From Winogradskyella endarachnes (GTDB lineage: Bacteria; Bacteroidota; Bacteroidia; Flavobacteriales; Flavobacteriaceae), in assembly GCF_009741275.1 (NCBI RefSeq), contig NZ_WOWS01000006.1, positions 62,001-126,000 of the forward strand: 64,000 nt of DNA, read 5' to 3'. The translations under genes were made by a program, and so were the position numbers. Below the pieces are notes generated by a model. That model saw nothing but the letters and a program-made list of their open reading frames with translations, ran no database searches and had not been told where the DNA came from. Position 1 is the first letter of the stretch, and each line of letters opens with the position of its first letter. Below, piece by piece: positions 48,062 to 56,010 of this stretch.

Positions 48062-50347
48062 TTAATTTAAATGTTGTGCAAAGAAACCTAACATGGCCTT
48101 GTACAATTCTACTCTATTTTCTTCGTGAGAAAAACCATGACCTTCATCGTATTTTACCATGTATGGCACATCTATTCCTCTCGCTCTCATACTTTTTACT
48201 ACTTGATCAGATTCATCAATATTTACTCTTGGATCATTAGCACCTTGTATTACAAATAATGGTTTTTTAATTTTATCTACATGTAATGCTGGTGATACTT
48301 CTTTCATTATCTTTTGGTCTGCTTCATCTTCAGAATTATACCATTGCTCATTAAATTGAGCCATGTAAGGTTTCCAGTATTCTGGGAACGATTCAAAAAA
48401 TGTAAATAAGTTACTCACACCTACGTAATCTATACCACAAGTATATAAATCTGGTGTCTTTACAAGACTTCCTAAAGTCGCTAATCCTCCATAACTTGCA
48501 CCATAGATGGCTACTTTTTCATTATCAATAAAATCTAAAGTTTTAGCATAAGCGACAGCATCTTCTAAATCGTTAAGCATCTTTCTACCTATTTGCTTAT
48601 TTCCGGCCAAGAAGAAATCTTTTCCATAACCACCAGAACCTCTGTAATTAACTTGTAAGGTTGCATAACCTCTACTTGCAAATAATTGTGTTTCTGGATT
48701 AAAACCCCAATAATCTCTTACACCATACGGTCCACCATGCGGATTTACAATTAAAGGTACACGTTCACCTTTTTTAATATTATTTGGAATTGTGATGTAA
48801 CCGTAAACTTTTAATCCATCTCTTGTTGTAAAGTTAATAGGGCGCATTTCTGCCATATCTTCTTCATGTAACTGAGGCATTAAATCTAATAGTTTAGTAA
48901 ATTCATCTTTCTTAACATCGTATGTATAGTACGTTCCGTAAAGCTTATCTGTTTGTAAGATGATTAAGTATTTGTCTTCATCTTCTGTTTTGTCTACAAT
49001 AGAATATACTTTGTCTCCAAATTCTTTTTTAAACTTTTTATCTAATTTTTTAAAATATTTACTCACTGGTATTACATGTGTTTTTTCCCCTGTATAGTAA
49101 TAATAATCCACTTCGTAATCTCTCTTTTTAGAACGACTTAAGCCTCCAACATCAAAAGTATCGTTACTATAAACCTTTTCTATAATTTCTTTTTTGGCTA
49201 AATCGTAAAGTACTAGTTCGCTTGTGTTACTTTCTAAATTAGTTAATACATATGCATCATGCTTATAAGGTGTGTTGTAATTAAATGCTACTATAGAAAA
49301 AGAATCTTGCCAGTTAGTAGTCACAATTTCATTAAAAGGCTCATTAACTCCTGTTCTGTAATACAAAACATATTCTACGCCGTTTTGCTGTTTAGTATAA
49401 CCTCTAAGCTCACCATCTTTATCAAATTCGTAACCAGCAATTGGAGATGTAGCATCTTTATTCTCAAACAATTTTTCCATTTCGCCAGTAACAATGTTTA
49501 ATTTATAAGGCTCAAATATTTGCTTGTTATCCTTATTCATCATTATAATAACATGATCTGGTTGATCATTTAAAAGATTAGAGAAGTTGACCTTTACATC
49601 TTCAAAAGGTGTTAAAGCTTTTGGGTTACTTCCATCTAAATTCGCTGCAAAAAGCTGATAGTTTTCATTACCTCCATTATCTTTTATGTAAATTAATCTA
49701 TTATCGTTAGCCCAACCATAACCTCTAATAAGCTCTTCACCCTCTTTAATAGCTAAAGTTACTTTTTCAGTTTTTGTATCTTTTACATATACATGATTTT
49801 TGCCGTTTTCGTCCTTTTCTCTAAATGAAAAATAGTTTCCTTTTGGCGAAAATTGAAATGAACTTTTTGTAGGATCGGCAAAATAATCTTCTGCAGAATA
49901 TTTGTAAGTCGCGTTATCGAAAGCCGCTAACTTATCTAGGGCTTCTTTAGATGACGGCAAAGACACGTCGCCTGGTTTTGTTTTTACAGTTTTGGTTAAA
50001 TTAAGTGGTAATTCCATACCGCCTTGAAAAAAGGTGCCAGTAATTGTTTCGTTCTCTAAAACACCAACATATTTAATTCCTCCTTGAGTAAATGCAATGG
50101 TTAACTCATTAGCCTCAAAGACTGTTTTATCCATAGGAATTCCTGTTGCACCTTGGCTAGGGCTATCCATAGTAGAAGACAATACACCATCATCATTTTT
50201 TACATCGAATATTAATGGAATTTCTTGGCCTTGCACATTTAAACTCCCTTTCCAAGATCCTGAGATATCTTGAGCAAAAGTGCTAATTGAAAATACTAAT
50301 GCAAGTATGCTTAGTATTAAACTTGAATTTGATTTTGTTTTTTTCAT
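48062..50347 (-). CDS. S9 family prolyl-oligopeptidase-type serine peptidase
   Basis: The 761-residue protein has a signal peptide (ending STFAQD near residue 26) and an extra small beta domain at about 27-120 (ISGSWKGSLNVQGQEIPLIF). A beta-propeller domain (about 140-500) and an alpha/beta-hydrolase domain follow. The catalytic residues are intact: Ser618 in GASYGG, Asp705 in GANDPRV and His737 in EGHGFSH. By family it cleaves short peptides, often dipeptidyl-peptidase or acylaminoacyl-type. It is preceded by the same tandem-repeat promoter as the histidine kinase operon and has its own terminator. Confidence 0.92.
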   Translation of the reverse strand: MKKTKSNSSLILSILALVFSISTFAQDISGSWKGSLNVQGQEIPLIFDVKNDDGVLSSTMDSPSQGATGIPMDKTVFEANELTIAFTQGGIKYVGVLENETITGTFFQGGMELPLNLTKTVKTKPGDVSLPSSKEALDKLAAFDNATYKYSAEDYFADPTKSSFQFSPKGNYFSFREKDENGKNHVYVKDTKTEKVTLAIKEGEELIRGYGWANDNRLIYIKDNGGNENYQLFAANLDGSNPKALTPFEDVKVNFSNLLNDQPDHVIIMMNKDNKQIFEPYKLNIVTGEMEKLFENKDATSPIAGYEFDKDGELRGYTKQQNGVEYVLYYRTGVNEPFNEIVTTNWQDSFSIVAFNYNTPYKHDAYVLTNLESNTSELVLYDLAKKEIIEKVYSNDTFDVGGLSRSKKRDYEVDYYYYTGEKTHVIPVSKYFKKLDKKFKKEFGDKVYSIVDKTEDEDKYLIILQTDKLYGTYYTYDVKKDEFTKLLDLMPQLHEEDMAEMRPINFTTRDGLKVYGYITIPNNIKKGERVPLIVNPHGGPYGVRDYWGFNPETQLFASRGYATLQVNYRGSGGYGKDFFLAGNKQIGRKMLNDLEDAVAYAKTLDFIDNEKVAIYGASYGGLATLGSLVKTPDLYTCGIDYVGVSNLFTFFESFPEYWKPYMAQFNEQWYNSEDEADQKIMKEVSPALHVDKIKKPLFVIQGANDPRVNIDESDQVVKSMRARGIDVPYMVKYDEGHGFSHEENRVELYKAMLGFFAQHLN

Positions 50348-50429
50348 GATGATTATTTTAATTTAATTTACAGTTTAGAATGTTACTTCATCAGTTAACG
50401 ATTTTATAAAAATGTTACACTTATTTCTG

Positions 50430-50502
50430 TAAATATAAATTTGAAATAATCTCAACCCATTGAAAATATGACGAGTGGTAATTTGAATATGCTAAACGGA
50501 AG
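50430..50502 (-). promoter_or_regulatory. Tandem 21-bp repeat operator and -7 box upstream of the S9 peptidase
   Basis: On the minus strand, unit 1 (50482-50502) contains CTTCCGTTTAGCATATTC and unit 2 (50461-50481) contains TTACCACTCGTCATATTTTC, again at a 21-bp period. TATATTTA (50430-50437) follows unit 2 after 23 bp, as upstream of the kinase. TCCGTTTAG matches the LytTR half-site pattern [TA][AC][CA]GTTN[AG][TG] at every position. Unit 2 differs from unit 2 of the kinase promoter at one of 21 bases. The start site would be about 75 bp before the ATG. Confidence 0.65.
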
Positions 50503-50550
50503 TTTTACCTATTCTATAAATTTTAAGAAAAAAAGGACTTCTAACTAATC

Positions 50551-51069
50551 TTATTTTGGTGGATATTCTGCAAAAACCTTCTCTACTAATTTTGCGAATA
50601 CAGCTTCGCGTTTTTCTGGAGACGCGTTAGAATTGTATTTGCTTTCGCTTACGGCTTGCCAAAATAATCCTGTTTTTGTTTCATCAACAAAATCGATAAT
50701 AATTTCTCTTGTCTGCTGATTCTGACCAACGGGAATACCAACAGAAACACCTCCAAAACCGCGTCCTCCACCACCTCCAACGCCAACACCAACAGTACTA
50801 TTATTGCGGTTTGTAACTTGTTGACTTTGAATATCTATGAAAAAATCAGGATTATCTGAACGTGTTAAGCCCATTGTTTTAAGCTCACTATCTATGGCTC
50901 TCATTAAACGTTTAGTATCTAATTCGCTTAAACCCGTTTCCATATCATCGTAATAACTATAGGTTTTATAATTGCTGAAATCAGTAGATTTTTCGTAGTC
51001 GTAGTTAACTACGCTTCCACAAGATGTAAGAACAAGTAGTACGCTTAAGAATATTATATTTTTCATCAT
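50551..51069 (-). CDS. DUF4136-like lipoprotein
   Basis: The 172-residue protein has a lipobox at Cys17 (VLTSCGSVVNYDY). The start YDYEKSTDFSNYKTYSYYDD and the later NPDFFIDIQSQQVT pattern fit DUF4136, a family of periplasmic or outer-membrane lipoproteins without known function. A glycine-rich insert (VGVGGGGGRGFGGVSVG) is prominent. It lies 61 bp downstream of the potassium channel gene and could share its transcript. Confidence 0.85.
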   Translation of the reverse strand: MMKNIIFLSVLLVLTSCGSVVNYDYEKSTDFSNYKTYSYYDDMETGLSELDTKRLMRAIDSELKTMGLTRSDNPDFFIDIQSQQVTNRNNSTVGVGVGGGGGRGFGGVSVGIPVGQNQQTREIIIDFVDETKTGLFWQAVSESKYNSNASPEKREAVFAKLVEKVFAEYPPK

Positions 51070-51130
51070 TTTTTATTTTAAAATTATGAAAAATTTACAT
51101 TCAAAATGCAAAATTTAAGCTAATTAAAAG

Positions 51131-51862
51131 TTAATCCTTTAAGTTACTCTTATTGTCTTCGTCTTGCGGTTCAACGGCTTTTGTTAATGACGACGAAATA
51201 ATACCTGTAGGAATGGCTACAACGCCCAAACCAATTAATAGCATAAAGAATGTAAAAATTCTTCCGCCAACCGTAATAGGGTACACGTCACCATAACCAA
51301 CGGTTGTTAAAGTTACAATAGACCACCATAGACTAGAGAAAATTGAAGAAAAGTGATCGGGTTGTGCTTCGTTTTCAAAATAATAAATACCAACTGCTGC
51401 AAAATAAATAAGCATAATGGTAATAATCATAAACAAGATGATTTGTTCCTTTGCTAATTTCATGGCATTCGCAAAATGACGCATGGCTTTATTATAGCGT
51501 ACCAATTTAAACAGCCTGAATAATCGGAACATTCTTAATAATCGCAATGAACGCAAATCAACGCCAAATGATAAATAAAACGGAAGAATAGCCAAAAAAT
51601 CTACAAGTCCAAAAAAACTAAAAATAAATTTAGGCTTGTTGTCTGCAACATAAATTCTAGCCAAATACTCAAATGTAAAAACTACTACACAAAATGCTTC
51701 AATTGCATTTAAAACCACTCTTGTTTGCGGTTTTAAATCTGGTAAGGTTTCAATAGAAAATGTGATTACAGAAAATATAATTAAAAACTGAATAAAATAC
51801 GCAAAACGTCTGCTACGCTTACTATCGTTAAGTTCTACTAGGTTTTTAAGATATGCTTTCAT
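51131..51862 (-). CDS. Voltage-gated-type potassium channel / ion transporter
   Basis: The 243-residue inner-membrane protein has the six-helix Kv layout. A voltage-sensor S4 helix with five arginines at third positions (RSLRLLRMFRLFRLFK, residues 104-119) precedes the pore with selectivity filter TVGYGD at residues 187-192. No cytoplasmic RCK domain follows; the C-terminus is short and acidic. K+ selectivity follows from the filter; gating has not been shown. It lies 16 bp after obgE, so it is probably in the hpt-adk/obgE transcript. Confidence 0.92.
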   Translation of the reverse strand: MKAYLKNLVELNDSKRSRRFAYFIQFLIIFSVITFSIETLPDLKPQTRVVLNAIEAFCVVVFTFEYLARIYVADNKPKFIFSFFGLVDFLAILPFYLSFGVDLRSLRLLRMFRLFRLFKLVRYNKAMRHFANAMKLAKEQIILFMIITIMLIYFAAVGIYYFENEAQPDHFSSIFSSLWWSIVTLTTVGYGDVYPITVGGRIFTFFMLLIGLGVVAIPTGIISSSLTKAVEPQDEDNKSNLKD

Positions 51863-51878
51863 GTTTAAAAATGAAACA

Positions 51879-52877
51879 TTAATCGTTTAACATTTTCCAA
51901 AGTTGATCTTTTAATTCTGTTAAGCCTTGTTGAGCTACTGATGAAATAAATAGATAATTAGCCTTTAAATCTTTATCTAAAATTGTTGAAATTTCAGATT
52001 TCAGTTCTTCATCTAACATATCAGATTTAGAGATAACCACTAAACGTTCTTTATCTAGCATTTCAGGATTGTAGCGTCTTAATTCGTCTTCTAAAATTTC
52101 GTATTGCTCTACGATATCTTTAGCATCTGCAGGAATTAAAAATAAGAGAATTGAATTACGCTCAATATGCCGTAAAAAGTAATACCCTAATCCTTTACCT
52201 TCGGCTGCTCCTTCAATTATACCAGGAATATCTGCCATTACAAACGACTGAAAATCGCGATACTCCACAATTCCCAAATTGGGTTTTAAGGTTGTAAATT
52301 CATAATCTGCAATTTTTGGTTTTGCAGACGTTAAAACAGATAATAGTGTAGATTTCCCTGCATTAGGAAACCCAACCAACCCAACATCTGCTAAAACTTT
52401 TAACTCTAAAGTGATATCTTTTTCCTCTAGCGGAATTCCAGGTTGTGCATATCTTGGTGTTTGGTTTACTGAACTTTTAAAATGCCAGTTACCTCGTCCT
52501 CCTTTTCCGCCTTCAACAACAATCCGTTCTTCGCCATCTTCGGTGATTTCAAATAAGATTTTATTGGTTTCAGAATCTCGTACAACCGTTCCTAGAGGCA
52601 CTTCTAAAAAGACATCTTCACCATCAGCACCTGTACTTCTACCAGAACTTCCATGTGCACCATGACCTGCTCTAATATGACGTTTAAATTTTAGGTGAAT
52701 TAATGTCCAAAGATTAGAGTTTCCACGTAAAATTACATGACCACCTCGTCCACCATCGCCTCCATCTGGTCCTCCTTTGGCAATATATTTTTCGCGATGT
52801 AAATGCGAAGACCCTTTACCTCCATTTCCGGAAGTAACGTGCATTTTTACGTAGTCTACAAAATTTCCTTCAGTCAT
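51879..52877 (-). CDS. obg: GTPase ObgE/CgtA
   Basis: The 332-residue GTPase has the glycine-rich Obg domain (residues 1-158, [14 protein letters not shown]) and a G domain with P loop [11 protein letters not shown], switch [12 protein letters not shown] and NKxD-like SKSD. It lacks the C-terminal OCT domain seen in some homologues. Obg proteins act in late 50S assembly and stress responses. It follows the hpt-adk gene by 59 bp in the same direction. Confidence 0.95.
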   Translation of the reverse strand: MTEGNFVDYVKMHVTSGNGGKGSSHLHREKYIAKGGPDGGDGGRGGHVILRGNSNLWTLIHLKFKRHIRAGHGAHGSSGRSTGADGEDVFLEVPLGTVVRDSETNKILFEITEDGEERIVVEGGKGGRGNWHFKSSVNQTPRYAQPGIPLEEKDITLELKVLADVGLVGFPNAGKSTLLSVLTSAKPKIADYEFTTLKPNLGIVEYRDFQSFVMADIPGIIEGAAEGKGLGYYFLRHIERNSILLFLIPADAKDIVEQYEILEDELRRYNPEMLDKERLVVISKSDMLDEELKSEISTILDKDLKANYLFISSVAQQGLTELKDQLWKMLND

Positions 52878-52936
52878 TTGATGGGTTTAAAAGTTTAATT
52901 ATTTAATTGTTTTTGAGATAAACCCTTTAAACGATT

Positions 52937-54046
52937 TTACAGTTTATCAATAACAGTACTTAAACGCACTGTAATCTCTTCGATACTGCCAACACCGTCA
53001 ACACCAAAATATTTATTTTGCTCAGCGTAGTAGTCTTTTAAAATAGCAGTTTTGTTATAGTACTCTTTAATTCGGTTTCTAATAATACCTTCGTCTGCAT
53101 CATCAGTTCTACCACTAGTTTTTCCTCGTTCTAATAAGCGTGTTACTAAAACCTCATCATCTACCTCTAAAGCTACCATGGCATTAATTTGTGAATCGGT
53201 TTTATCCATTAACTCATCTAATGCTTTTGCTTGTGCATTAGTTCTCGGAAAACCATCAAAAATAAATCCGTTAGCATCGGCATTTTTTTCAACCTCTTTA
53301 TTTAGCATATCAATAGTAACCTGATCTGGCACTAACTCTCCTTTATCCATGTAAGACTTTGCTAACATACCTAAAGCGGTTTCGTTTTTAATGTTATATC
53401 TAAAAACATCACCTGTAGAAATATGAATTAAATCGTATTTCTCTTTTAAGAATGTTGCTTGTGTTCCTTTACCTGCACCTGGAGGTCCAAATAGTACTAT
53501 GTTTGTCATATGTTGTGTTGTTTTTAATTGATATACGCTTGGTAAATCTCTCCCTAATCCGTCGTAGTCTAAACCATAGCCTACTATAAATTTATTAGGA
53601 ATTTCCATACCAACGTAATGTAGTTTAAAATCTTTGTTATATGCTTCTGGTTTATAAAATAAAGTAGCAATAAGTAATTGCTTTACGTTTTCATTTTTAA
53701 AAATACGGTGTACTTCGTCCAACGTATTTCCGGTATCAATAATATCTTCTAAAATAACAACTGTTCTTCCCGTTAAATCTTGTGTAAGACCAATTAAACG
53801 TTGAATATCATCCGTAGATTTAACACCTTCATACGATGCTAATTTAATAAAAGTTACCTCACATGCTTTGGGGTATTTCTTTACAAAATCACTTACTAAC
53901 ATAAATGATCCATTCATAATACCAACAAAAACAGGCACTTCATCTCCTAAATCGTTAGCAATTTTGTCTACCATATTTTGAACAGCAGTGTCTATTTCTT
54001 GTTCAGATATAAATGGTTTAAAGTATAAATCGTGAAGCTTTATCAA
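52937..54046 (-). CDS. Fused hypoxanthine phosphoribosyltransferase - adenylate kinase
   Basis: A single open frame of 369 residues joins two purine enzymes. Residues 1-178 are a hypoxanthine/guanine phosphoribosyltransferase with the PRPP loop VVILEDIIDTGNTLDEV. Residues 181-369 start MTNIVLFGPPGAGKGTQATF and are a short-lid adenylate kinase (P loop GPPGAGKGT, GFPRT, LERGKTSGRTDD). The Met at about 181 could allow a separate kinase to be made internally. The arrangement links purine salvage to adenylate balance, and the divergently transcribed purK-purE genes are on the other side of the promoter region. Confidence 0.93.
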   Translation of the reverse strand: MIKLHDLYFKPFISEQEIDTAVQNMVDKIANDLGDEVPVFVGIMNGSFMLVSDFVKKYPKACEVTFIKLASYEGVKSTDDIQRLIGLTQDLTGRTVVILEDIIDTGNTLDEVHRIFKNENVKQLLIATLFYKPEAYNKDFKLHYVGMEIPNKFIVGYGLDYDGLGRDLPSVYQLKTTQHMTNIVLFGPPGAGKGTQATFLKEKYDLIHISTGDVFRYNIKNETALGMLAKSYMDKGELVPDQVTIDMLNKEVEKNADANGFIFDGFPRTNAQAKALDELMDKTDSQINAMVALEVDDEVLVTRLLERGKTSGRTDDADEGIIRNRIKEYYNKTAILKDYYAEQNKYFGVDGVGSIEEITVRLSTVIDKL

Positions 54047-54067
54047 AACGTAAATATTTTAGAATTG

Positions 54068-54075
54068 CAAAGATA
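54068..54075 (-). promoter_or_regulatory. -7 element (TATCTTTG) of the hpt-adk gene
   Basis: On the minus strand TATCTTTG is a perfect TAnnTTTG, 21 bp before the ATG at 54046. A possible -33-like TTTA lies at a 17-bp spacing. Confidence 0.6.
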
Positions 54076-54140
54076 CATATTTGATTGCTGTTTAAAGGAT
54101 TTTTGATTTAGTAATTTCGAGGTATATATCATTTTTAGCG

Positions 54141-54148
54141 TATTTTTG
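54141..54148 (+). promoter_or_regulatory. -7 element (TATTTTTG) of purK
   Basis: TATTTTTG fits TAnnTTTG, 62 bp before the purK ATG at 54211. With the hpt-adk box it makes a divergent promoter pair inside a 164-bp gap. Confidence 0.55.
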
Positions 54149-54210
54149 CTATTGAAAATCAGAATTTTTAACTCTAAAAAAATTCCATTTATTGGAAACA
54201 AATTAAACCG

Positions 54211-55365
54211 ATGAATTATTTCTCTTCAAATTTTAAACTTGGAATACTTGGTGGCGGGCAACTGGGTAAAATGATGTTGTATGATACACGTAAATTTGAC
54301 ATTTACACATGTGTGTTAGACCCAAGTCCTGAAGCACCATCTAAATTAGCTTGTAATGAATTTACCGTTGGTGATTTATTAGATTATGATACAGTCGTTA
54401 ACTTTGGTAAACAAGTAGATGTATTAACTTTTGAAATTGAAAATGTAAATGTTGATGCGTTAGAAACATTAGAAAAAGAAGGTGTGCAGGTTTATCCTTC
54501 TTCTAAAACATTACGTCATATCCAAAACAAAGGCACACAAAAATTATTTTACAGAGATCATGATATACCAACCGCAGAATTTTCGAGATTTGCTTATACT
54601 TCAGAGATAGATGAAGCTGTAGATAATGGTGGATTAAGCTACCCATTTGTATGGAAAAGTTCTCGTTTTGGCTATGATGGCACTGGTGTGCAAGTTGTAA
54701 GAAGTGAACGCGATTTAGTAAAATTACCTAATGTAGAATGTATCGCAGAAAAATTGATTCCGTTTAAAAACGAATTGGCTGTTATAGTTGCTAGAAATGA
54801 AAAAGGAGATATGAGTACATATCCTGTGGTTGAAATGGAGTTTCATCCTGAAGCAAACCAAGTTGAGTATGTTATTTGCCCAGCAAGAATACCAGATGAT
54901 ATTGCAAAAAAGGCAGAACAAGTTGCTTTAAAAACTGCTAAAGCTTTTAATCACGTTGGTTTGTTAGCTGTAGAAATGTTTCAAACAAGAGAAGATGAAA
55001 TATTAGTAAATGAAGTAGCACCAAGACCTCATAATTCTGGTCATTATAGTATTGAGGGAAGTTACACCTCTCAATTTGAGCAACACATTAGATGTATATT
55101 TGGCTTACCATTAGGAAACACAGAAAGCAAGGTAGCTGGTGTTATGGTAAATCTTGTTGGTGCAGAAAACCACACAGGTAAAGTAGTTTACAAAAACATA
55201 GAAAACATATTGGCTTTAGATGGTGTAACACCTCATATTTATGGCAAAAAAGAAACACGTCCTTTTCGCAAAATGGGCCATGTTACTATTGTCAATAAAG
55301 ATATAACAGTAGCTAGAAAAATTGCAGAAAAAGTAAAACAAACAATTGAAGTAATAAGTGAATAA
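54211..55365 (+). CDS. purK: 5-(carboxyamino)imidazole ribonucleotide synthase
   Basis: The 384-residue ATP-grasp enzyme carboxylates AIR with bicarbonate and ATP in purine biosynthesis. Visible features are the N-terminal LGILGGGQLGKMM, the ATP-grasp core (FVWKSSRFGYDGTGVQVV) and the metal site VNEVAPRPHNSGHYSIEG. It is 2 bp from purE and co-transcribed. Length is normal. Confidence 0.96.
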   Translation: MNYFSSNFKLGILGGGQLGKMMLYDTRKFDIYTCVLDPSPEAPSKLACNEFTVGDLLDYDTVVNFGKQVDVLTFEIENVNVDALETLEKEGVQVYPSSKTLRHIQNKGTQKLFYRDHDIPTAEFSRFAYTSEIDEAVDNGGLSYPFVWKSSRFGYDGTGVQVVRSERDLVKLPNVECIAEKLIPFKNELAVIVARNEKGDMSTYPVVEMEFHPEANQVEYVICPARIPDDIAKKAEQVALKTAKAFNHVGLLAVEMFQTREDEILVNEVAPRPHNSGHYSIEGSYTSQFEQHIRCIFGLPLGNTESKVAGVMVNLVGAENHTGKVVYKNIENILALDGVTPHIYGKKETRPFRKMGHVTIVNKDITVARKIAEKVKQTIEVISE

Positions 55366-55367
55366 CA

Positions 55368-55847
55368 ATGAGTAAAGTAGGAATTATAATGGGAAGCAAG
55401 AGTGACTTGCCAGTTATGCAAGACGCTATAGATATTTTAAAAGACTTTGATATTGATATTGAAGTTGATATAGTTTCGGCCCATAGAACACCAGAAAAAT
55501 TGTTCGATTACAGTAAAAACGCACACACTAGAGGAATAAAAGTTATCATTGCAGGTGCAGGTGGTGCAGCACATTTACCAGGTATGGTAGCATCTTTATC
55601 GCCTTTGCCAATTATTGGAGTACCAGTAAAGAGTAGCAATTCTATAGATGGTTGGGATTCTGTACTTTCAATTTTACAAATGCCAGGAGGTGTACCTGTT
55701 GCCACTGTTGCATTAAACGGAGCAAAAAATGCTGGTATCTTAGCGGCACAAATTATTGGTAGTGCTGATAAAAACGTACTTAATAAAATAATAGAATATA
55801 AAGAAGGCTTAAAAGCAAAGGTTTACGACTCTGCAAAAGACTTATAA
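55368..55847 (+). CDS. purE: N5-carboxyaminoimidazole ribonucleotide mutase
   Basis: The 159-residue protein has the class I PurE start VGIIMGSKSDLPVMQ, the active-site VSAHRTPEKL with the catalytic His, and AGAGGAAHLPGMVASL. It converts N5-CAIR to CAIR after PurK. A hairpin directly after the stop codon ends the plus-strand transcript. Confidence 0.96.
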   Translation: MSKVGIIMGSKSDLPVMQDAIDILKDFDIDIEVDIVSAHRTPEKLFDYSKNAHTRGIKVIIAGAGGAAHLPGMVASLSPLPIIGVPVKSSNSIDGWDSVLSILQMPGGVPVATVALNGAKNAGILAAQIIGSADKNVLNKIIEYKEGLKAKVYDSAKDL

Positions 55848-55920
55848 AAAAGCCTCAACTTTCGTTAAGGCTGTTTTGCTATTAATCAAATCTTAGATAA
55901 ACAATTATTGTCCTAAAGAT
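55845..55920 (-). ncRNA. Possible small RNA downstream of purE (minus strand), ending in the shared hairpin
   Basis: A minus-strand TATCTTTG box (55925-55932) faces a hairpin (AGCCTTAAC with GTTGAGGCT, 55851-55872, one mismatch) whose minus-strand side is followed by TTTTTT. The transcript between them would be about 75 bases and has no reading frame of note. On the plus strand the same hairpin, followed by GTTTTGCT, is the likely purE terminator. A separate RNA is inferred only from promoter and terminator placement. Confidence 0.35.
55851..55872 (+). terminator. purE terminator hairpin
   Basis: AGCCTCAAC (55851-55859) pairs with GTTAAGGCT (55864-55872) with one mismatch and a 4-base loop, followed by GTTTTGCT. 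It begins 4 bp after the purE stop codon and closes the purK-purE operon. Confidence 0.7.
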
Positions 55921-55924
55921 GTTG

Positions 55925-55932
55925 CAAAGATA
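55925..55932 (-). promoter_or_regulatory. Orphan -7 element (TATCTTTG) on the minus strand
   Basis: The box perfectly matches TAnnTTTG but no protein-coding gene follows it on the minus strand before purE, which is on the other strand. It may drive the small RNA proposed at 55845-55920 or be a chance match; no -33 element is seen. Confidence 0.35.
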
Positions 55933-56010
55933 AGGCTAACGACAGTAATTAACATCTTAACATTTAGTTAAAAATCAGGCTGTCAATTATTTAAATAGAA
56001 AAACAATACC

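Noticed and set aside
50734..50790. Glycine-codon-rich low-complexity tract in the DUF4136-like gene
   Set aside because: It is in frame and encodes a VGVGGGGG insert; there is no sign of a frameshift or a nucleotide-level tandem array.
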